Shown piece by piece: positions 58,550 through 64,000 of a DNA stretch of 64,000 nucleotides. The stretch is taken from contig NZ_FQUJ01000004.1 in the NCBI RefSeq assembly GCF_900128925.1, forward strand, positions 62,001-126,000, given 5' to 3'. Every line of letters starts with the position of its first letter. Positions within the stretch are counted from its first letter, which is position 1. The position numbers and the translations under genes were made by a program. Under the pieces are notes generated by a model. That model had not been told where the DNA came from. It saw only the letters and a program-made list of their open reading frames with translations, and made no database searches. This DNA is from Modicisalibacter ilicicola DSM 19980. GTDB taxonomy: Bacteria; Pseudomonadota; Gammaproteobacteria; Pseudomonadales; Halomonadaceae.

Positions 58550-59599
58550 ATGACCACGACCGCCACCACGCTGCGCCTTCGCCGACCCGACGACTGGCAC
58601 CTGCATCTGCGCGACGGCCAAGCGATGGCAACGGTGCTGCCCTACACCAGCGCCCTCTACGGCCGGGCCATCGTGATGCCCAACCTGGCCCCGCCGGTGA
58701 CCACGGTGGCGGCGGCCACGGCGTATCGCGAGCGCATCCTGGCGGCGCTGCCCGCCGGTCACGACTTCACCCCGCTGATGACCTGCTACCTGAACGAGAG
58801 CGTGACCTCGCCGGAAATCGAGAGAGGCTTTCGGGAAGGTGTCTTCACCGCTGCCAAGCTCTATCCCGCCAATGCCACCACCAATTCCGCCCATGGCGTT
58901 TGCGACATCAAGGCGATCTATCCGCTGTTCGAGACGATGCAGCGCCTGGGAATGCCCCTGTTGATCCACGGCGAGGTCACCCAGGCCGAGGTCGACATCT
59001 TCGATCGCGAGAAGGTCTTCATCGACGCGGTGATGGTCGATATTCGCCGCCACTTTCCCGAACTCAAGGTGGTCTTCGAGCACATCACCACGGCCGAGGC
59101 GGCGCAGTACGTGGGCGAAGGCAATGAGTTCCTGGCGGCGACGATCACCCCGCAGCATCTGGCCTGCAACCGCAACGACATGTTGGTCGGCGGCATTCGC
59201 CCGCATCTCTACTGCCTGCCGATACTCAAGCGTGACACCCATCAGCGTGCCCTGCGCCAGGCCATCGCCAGCGGCCACCCGCGTTTCTTCCTGGGCACCG
59301 ATTCCGCCCCGCACCTGGCCGGGGCCAAGGAGACGGGATGCGGCTGTGCCGGGGTGTTCAACGCCCCGAGTGCGCTTGACGTGTATGCCACGGTCTTCGA
59401 GGAAGAGGGGGCGCTCGAGCATCTCGAGGCCTTCTGCTCCCTCAACGGCCCGCGCTTCTATGGACTCGAGCCCAACACGGACACCATCGAACTGGTGCGC
59501 GAGCCCTGGGAGGTGCCGGCGACGATAGCCTGCGGCGGCGAGCACTTCGTGCCCTTCAAGGCGGGGGAGACCCTGGCGTGGTCGGTGAAGCGTCGATGA
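58550..59599 (+). CDS. pyrC: Dihydroorotase (PyrC type)
   Basis: 349 residues. Zinc enzyme of pyrimidine biosynthesis, closing carbamoylaspartate to dihydroorotate. Metal ligands: HxH in [10 protein letters not shown] near 15-24, the carbamylated-lysine region [13 protein letters not shown], and the two downstream His in LLIHGEVT and [10 protein letters not shown]; catalytic Asp in FLGTDSAPH. It is the last recognised core gene before the TIR-domain gene; 103 bases separate them. Confidence 0.97.
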   Translation: MTTTATTLRLRRPDDWHLHLRDGQAMATVLPYTSALYGRAIVMPNLAPPVTTVAAATAYRERILAALPAGHDFTPLMTCYLNESVTSPEIERGFREGVFTAAKLYPANATTNSAHGVCDIKAIYPLFETMQRLGMPLLIHGEVTQAEVDIFDREKVFIDAVMVDIRRHFPELKVVFEHITTAEAAQYVGEGNEFLAATITPQHLACNRNDMLVGGIRPHLYCLPILKRDTHQRALRQAIASGHPRFFLGTDSAPHLAGAKETGCGCAGVFNAPSALDVYATVFEEEGALEHLEAFCSLNGPRFYGLEPNTDTIELVREPWEVPATIACGGEHFVPFKAGETLAWSVKRR

Positions 59600-59602
59600 C
59601 CC

Positions 59603-59617
59603 TTCCTGCTGCAGGAA
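59603..59617. promoter_or_regulatory. Inverted repeat upstream of the TIR-nSTAND gene
   Basis: TTCCTGC-T-GCAGGAA, a 7-base palindrome with a one-base centre, 86 bases before the TIR gene start. The centre is too small for a good RNA loop, so it is more like a protein-binding operator than a terminator, though it could also mark the pyrC 3' end. Confidence 0.3.
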
Positions 59618-59702
59618 ACAGGGCGTCCGGAGTTGTCTAGAGTATAGGGATAGCCCTTCCAGGCGAGCCGAACCGCCGGGGCGACAACACGAGGCCGCGC
59701 TG

Positions 59703-62700
59703 ATGAGCACCCTCTTCATCAGCCACAGCAGTGCCGATGCCCAGGCGGCCGCCGAGTTGACCGCCTGGCTGGAACGCCAGGGCCACCACTCGCTGTTCCT
59801 CGACTTCGATGTCGAACACGGCATCCCGGCGGGCCACGACTGGGAACGTGAACTCTATCGTCGCCTGCGTACCTGCCAGGCGATGATCGTGCTGTGCAGC
59901 CCTGCGGCCATGGCGTCCTGCTGGTGTCTCGCCGAGCTGAGCCACGCCCGGGCACTCGGCAAGCGCATCTTGCCGGTGCGCATCGCTCCCTGCACGCTGC
60001 GACCGCAGCTCGCCGAACTGCAGGTGATCGATCTGGTCAAGGAACCGGAAACGGGCTACACGCGGTTGCACCGGGCGTTGGCAAGCGTCTTCGCCTGGGA
60101 CAGCCGTCGTCCGCCTTATCCCGGGCTGATGGCCTTCGACGAGCAGGATGCGGCAATCTTCTTCGGCCGCGACGACGAGATTCAGCAGGCGCTGGATCGT
60201 CTTCATCAGCTGCGTCGCTTCGGTGGGCCGCGCCTTTTGATGCTGCTCGGCGCCTCGGGCAGCGGCAAGTCTTCCCTGGTGCGCGCCGGTCTGTTGCCAC
60301 GGCTGCGGGCCGCCCCGGAGTCCTGGGCGGTCGTCGGCCCCTTCCGCCCCCAGGATCGTCCCTTCGAGGAACTCACGCGATGCCTTGCCCGGGATCTGGC
60401 CAGGGCGGGATTGCCGGCCAAGCGCACCGCAGCGCTCATGGCTGCCGAAAAGACCCGGGCACTCACGATGCTTGCGCGCGAGCTGCAAGGGTTGCCCGAC
60501 CGGGAGCACGCCACCCTGGTTCTGTTCATCGATCAGCTCGAGGAACTGCTGACGGAAACGGCCGCGGCGGAGCGCGTCATGCAATGGTTGTGTCCTGCAC
60601 TGGAGGCCGACGCCTCCCTGATGGTCATCGCCACCCTGCGCTCGGACTTTCTCGGTGCCTTGCAGGCACATCGTGCCTGGCGCGATGTGGTCTTCGAGCC
60701 GCTGACCGTCGAGCCGCTCTCCGTGGCGGGGTTTGCGGCGGTGATCGAGGGGCCGGCGGAGCTGGCCGGACTCGAGCTCGAGACAGGGCTGGTGCCGGCG
60801 ATGGTCGCCGACACCGTTACCCAGGATGCGCTGCCGCTGCTTGCCTTCACCCTGCGTGAACTGTGGGAGCGAGGCGGCCAACAGGGGCGCCTCACCCTGG
60901 CCGAATACCGTGATGGCCTCGGCGGGCTGTCGGGGTCGGTGGCTCGGGTCGCCGAGGCGGTCATGGCCGCCGCCGCGCCTGATCGCCAGGAGGAGCAGGC
61001 CTTGCGCAGTGCACTGCTGGCGTTGGTGAGCCTTGACGAGCAGGGGCGCTACACCCGCCAGACGGTACGCTGGGAGGCGTTGCCCGGGGCGAGCCATCCG
61101 CTGTTGGAGCGCTTCGTTGCGGCACGCCTGCTGATCGCCGCTCACCAGGATGGTGCCCGCACTCTGGAGATCGCCCATGAGGCATTGTTGCGCGTCTGGC
61201 GGCGCTTCACGGACTGGCTGGAGGCTAGCCGCGAGGCCTTGCGCGTCCACGCGGGGCTGCGCCGTGCTGCTGGCGAGTGGGGTGCGGGGGGACGCAGCGT
61301 CGAACTGCTGGTGCATCGCGGCAATCGGTTGGCCATGGCGGAGGCCCTCGCGGAAGAAGGCCTGATTCCTCTCGACACCATCGCGCGGGACTATCTGCAG
61401 GCCTGCCGTGCATCCCGCGATGCCGAGCTCGCCGAGTCTCGACGACGCAAGCAGGTCAAGCGCCGCTGGATCGCGACGACGGGCGTGATTCTGCTGATCG
61501 CCGTGGCGAGCCTTTCCTGGCTGTCCCTGTCGCTGCACCGACAGTCCCAGGTCACGCGCCAGGGCCTGGCCGACCTGCACTGGACCAATGGCGTGCGGGC
61601 GCGCGATCGCGATGTCGATCTTCTCAAGGCGAGCCATCACTTCATGCAGGTCGCCGAGCTGGCCCTGGCCCCGGCTCGCGCGGCCAGCGCCTACTGGGCC
61701 GGTCGGCGGCTCGGCGAGGGGCCGCGACTCCTGGCAGCAACGGATGGTCTCGCCGGGCTGACAATGGCGGATTTCGACGACGAGGGCGTGCGGCTGTGGC
61801 TGTACGGCAACGATCGCCTGTGGACAGAGGCGCAGCCCGAGGTTGCCGGGGGGCGCCAGCAGGTCCAGACCGCCTCCCCCGGGGGGCGGCCCTGGCGGTC
61901 CCGCATCGCCGTCTACGACGGGGAGGGTCGCGTCGGGATTCGCGAGCGTCGCAGCGCCACCCTGCTGGTCGAGACACCCCCGGGGGTGGAGCGGCTATGG
62001 ATCGGTGGCCGCGACGAGACCATCGCGGTAAGTGCCCACGCCGATGGCGATGCCTGGGTCTGGGACCTGTCGCGCGGCGAGCGACTCGGTGCCTTGCCCG
62101 GGGCAGCGCCCATCGCGGGGGTGGCGATCGCCCCCGAGGGCGAGCGCGTGCTGGCGTGGACCCAGCAGAGGACGGCCTTGCTCTGGGAGACGGCGAGTGC
62201 CTCGACAGTGATCGACTACGATGGCGGTATCGTGGGCGGAGCGCTGGGCGATCAGGAGCAGCAGGTCGTGCTGTGGCGTCGCGACGGGCGCCTGTGGCTG
62301 CCGGCGATGCCCGCCATGCGCCTGGAACCGGCCCCGGGCGGGCGCTGCAGCGGGCGGGCCATCGGCGCGCGTTTTCTCGCCGGCGACCGGTTGCTGGTCT
62401 GGAACCATGGCGCCTGTGGCAGCGCGCGGCTCTGGGATCTCGCCACGCGTCAGCCCGTCGGCCCGGTACTGCGTCACCGCAACGAACTCGCCCCGCCCGC
62501 CGTCCGGGGCGACCGTATCGTCACCTGGAGCCTCGATCAGGGCCCGGCGCGACTCTGGAACGGCACGACCGGCGCGCTATTGGCAACCTTGCCCGGTCCG
62601 GTGCTGGGTTCGCGTTTCGGCGGCGGGGACACGCGGCTGATTACCTGGGGCGGCAACGACGCTAGGCTCTGGTCGAGCGTCACGGGGGAGCCGCTGGGGC

Positions 62701-64000
62701 TGCCCATGCGCCATCCGGCGATGGTGCGAGGGGCGATGGTCAGCGATGACGGACAGCACCTGATCAGCTGGGACGCCGAGGGCAGTCTGCGTCGATGGCA
62801 GGCACCTCCATCGGCACCCGTGGCGAGGATACGCTTACCGGGAGAAGTGCTCGATGCGGTGCTGGAACCCGACGAAGCCCAGGTGCGGCTGGTGACCCTG
62901 GATGGCCATGTACGGAGCTGGTCACCTGCCACCGCCGCGCCGCCGGCCTCCCAACGGCTGGACCCGCGTACCGTGCAAGCCTCGTTCGCCCCCCGGGGGC
63001 GACGGCTGTTCACCGCAACCCCCAGCGGCAAGGTGCGTCTGTGGAACCTGGAAGGCAGTGCCTTCGAGTTGCTGGCGGCCCCGGGCGGCGCCCCGGAGGA
63101 GAGTCCCGTGGCGGCGATGGTGTGGAGCCGTGACGCCGACCGCCTGCTGTTCTGGGGCGAGCAAGGTTGCACGGCATGGCTATGGCGGGTCGGCATGGCA
63201 CGCCTCATGCCCGTCGCTCACGACGCCCCCCCGGAGGGAGACGGGGGGTGTCGCCTGCGGGGCGCGGTCTTCGTCGCCGAGGGCTCGCGGTTGCTGACCT
63301 GGGGGGAGGACCGATACCTGCGCTCGTGGGATATTGCCTCGGCCGAGCCCGTGCCCTCGGATCTGCTGGTCACCTCGGCGCTTCTGCGCAGCGTCGAGGT
63401 CGATGCCCGCGGCGAGCGCCTGCTGACGAGCCTGGCCAATGGCGACGTCGTCCTCTCGCGTCTCGACGGAAGCGGTACCGACCTCACCCTGCGACACGCC
63501 GATGTGCAGGGCGCGAGCCTGCATCGTGGCACCCTGCGTATCCTGAGCTGGGGCGGCGACAAGGTGCGCCTCTGGGATGCCGAGACCGGCACCCTGCTCG
63601 CGGCCCTGATACATGAACCAGGCCTCGCCGGCGCAGCCTTTGCCGCAGACGGCGAGCGCGTCATCAGCTGGCAGGCGGATGGTGCCCTGCGGCTCTGGGA
63701 TGCGGCGAGCGGCCAGCCTCTGACCCCGGTGCTGGCCGGCGTGGGCAGTTCCCCTCCTATCGTCGACAGTGATGTCGGAGACGTCACGGGGCGGGTCCTG
63801 ATCGTCCAGGGCGATCAGGCCCGGCTCTGGCAGTGGCCGCCCTTCACGGTACCGCCGGAGCGTCCCGTTCAGCGCCAGATGTTGCTGACCGGCAGCCACC
63901 TGACCGCCCTGGGCGAGGTGGAGGCATTGCCGGCGACGACGTGGCAAAGGCTCGCGGCCGAGCTGGATGGCGCACGCCCGGATGAGGCTAGGGAATCGCT
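59703..64000 (+). CDS. TIR - nSTAND NTPase - transmembrane - WD40-like repeat protein (3' end outside window)
   Basis: Opens at ATG 59703 (CGAGG about 9 bases upstream) and has no stop to base 64000: 1432 residues. Residues 1-~115 are a TIR domain (STLFISHSSADAQAAAEL) with the likely NADase glutamate E78 in ASCWCLAELSHA. About 138-520 is an nSTAND1-type NTPase: entry motif PYPGLMAFDEQDAAIFFGRD, Walker A GASGSGKS 183-190, Walker B LVLFIDQLEELL with D277, LRSDF 312-316, and the family's IAHEALLRVW 490-499. A single membrane helix is at 589-611. From ~690 to ~1390 come about 15 degenerate WD-type repeats (such as WGGDKVRLWDAETG). The final residues (LTGSHLTALGEVEALPATTW) look like a C-terminal tail, so little is missing. 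Role in immunity or signalling is inferred. Confidence 0.9.
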   Translation, partial: MSTLFISHSSADAQAAAELTAWLERQGHHSLFLDFDVEHGIPAGHDWERELYRRLRTCQAMIVLCSPAAMASCWCLAELSHARALGKRILPVRIAPCTLRPQLAELQVIDLVKEPETGYTRLHRALASVFAWDSRRPPYPGLMAFDEQDAAIFFGRDDEIQQALDRLHQLRRFGGPRLLMLLGASGSGKSSLVRAGLLPRLRAAPESWAVVGPFRPQDRPFEELTRCLARDLARAGLPAKRTAALMAAEKTRALTMLARELQGLPDREHATLVLFIDQLEELLTETAAAERVMQWLCPALEADASLMVIATLRSDFLGALQAHRAWRDVVFEPLTVEPLSVAGFAAVIEGPAELAGLELETGLVPAMVADTVTQDALPLLAFTLRELWERGGQQGRLTLAEYRDGLGGLSGSVARVAEAVMAAAAPDRQEEQALRSALLALVSLDEQGRYTRQTVRWEALPGASHPLLERFVAARLLIAAHQDGARTLEIAHEALLRVWRRFTDWLEASREALRVHAGLRRAAGEWGAGGRSVELLVHRGNRLAMAEALAEEGLIPLDTIARDYLQACRASRDAELAESRRRKQVKRRWIATTGVILLIAVASLSWLSLSLHRQSQVTRQGLADLHWTNGVRARDRDVDLLKASHHFMQVAELALAPARAASAYWAGRRLGEGPRLLAATDGLAGLTMADFDDEGVRLWLYGNDRLWTEAQPEVAGGRQQVQTASPGGRPWRSRIAVYDGEGRVGIRERRSATLLVETPPGVERLWIGGRDETIAVSAHADGDAWVWDLSRGERLGALPGAAPIAGVAIAPEGERVLAWTQQRTALLWETASASTVIDYDGGIVGGALGDQEQQVVLWRRDGRLWLPAMPAMRLEPAPGGRCSGRAIGARFLAGDRLLVWNHGACGSARLWDLATRQPVGPVLRHRNELAPPAVRGDRIVTWSLDQGPARLWNGTTGALLATLPGPVLGSRFGGGDTRLITWGGNDARLWSSVTGEPLGLPMRHPAMVRGAMVSDDGQHLISWDAEGSLRRWQAPPSAPVARIRLPGEVLDAVLEPDEAQVRLVTLDGHVRSWSPATAAPPASQRLDPRTVQASFAPRGRRLFTATPSGKVRLWNLEGSAFELLAAPGGAPEESPVAAMVWSRDADRLLFWGEQGCTAWLWRVGMARLMPVAHDAPPEGDGGCRLRGAVFVAEGSRLLTWGEDRYLRSWDIASAEPVPSDLLVTSALLRSVEVDARGERLLTSLANGDVVLSRLDGSGTDLTLRHADVQGASLHRGTLRILSWGGDKVRLWDAETGTLLAALIHEPGLAGAAFAADGERVISWQADGALRLWDAASGQPLTPVLAGVGSSPPIVDSDVGDVTGRVLIVQGDQARLWQWPPFTVPPERPVQRQMLLTGSHLTALGEVEALPATTWQRLAAELDGARPDEARES

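Noticed and set aside
59637-61640. 667-residue minus-strand frame opposite the TIR-nSTAND gene
   Set aside because: Gln/Arg/Gly-rich shadow without domains; the plus frame shows TIR and NTPase motifs in order.
61277-62665. 462-residue plus-strand frame inside the TIR gene
   Set aside because: Out-of-frame reading of the repeat region, Arg/Gly-rich and without a ribosome site.

Overview
The window looks like a chromosomal segment of a high-GC gammaproteobacterium, most likely Halomonas or a close relative (Halomonadaceae). This rests on gene order and protein character. The block mnmG-rsmG-parA-parB-atpIBEFHAGDC-glmU-glmS and the block pstSCAB-phoU / phoRB-ubiA-ubiC / rubredoxin reductase-hupB-recG-oxyR both follow the arrangement known from pseudomonads and halomonads. 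I saw no rRNA, tRNA, CRISPR array, transposase or prophage gene. Most of the window is core chromosome; the two ends are the accessory-looking parts.

Left edge (1-1.8 kb, minus strand): a three-gene unit that I could not name. It encodes a long secreted Gly/Asp/Asn-repeat protein, a small secreted protein sharing a C-terminal motif with it, and the start of a C39-like peptidase cut by the window edge. A -24/-12 (sigma-54 type) promoter candidate lies upstream and a perfect hairpin lies between the first two genes. The layout recalls functional-amyloid (Fap-like) loci but the repeat protein is not a Fap subunit that I recognise. Next, 2.1-8.1 kb (minus) holds an APH-kinase/P-loop fusion, hemL, thiD, hemJ and a ClC channel; 8.3-12.2 kb (plus) holds argC, erpA and a GlnHPQ-type amino-acid ABC transporter.

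Replication and energy region (12.2-27.8 kb): a 590-bp non-coding stretch with several DnaA-box matches and a 120-bp AT-rich tract is a good candidate for oriC or a DnaA-responsive region. It is followed by mnmG, rsmG, parA, parB, a strong sigma-70 promoter, the complete nine-gene F1Fo ATP synthase operon with its terminator, then glmU and glmS for UDP-GlcNAc and glucosamine-6-P synthesis. From 27.8 to 35.6 kb come a DUF72 protein, an NSS-family sodium symporter, a small conserved-looking protein, a HexR-like regulator, uvrD, an orphan TRAP binding protein and a hotdog thioesterase.

Phosphate, quinone and stress region (35.6-59.6 kb): pstS, pstC, pstA, pstB, phoU, then cysZ, with phoBR on the opposite strand and Pho-box candidates at both ends. 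It continues with ubiA/ubiC, a rubredoxin-reductase-like flavoprotein, hupB, recG/oxyR, a YeeZ-like NAD-binding protein, a tandem 86-bp palindromic repeat array, thpR, ridA-spoT-rpoZ-gmk, an MFS transporter and pyrC.

Right edge (59.7 kb to the end): one very long open gene, still open at base 64000, encoding TIR - nSTAND NTPase - transmembrane helix - about 15 degenerate WD-like repeats. It has the architecture of bacterial NLR-like immune or signalling proteins and is, with the left-edge operon, the most promising candidate for an undescribed system here.
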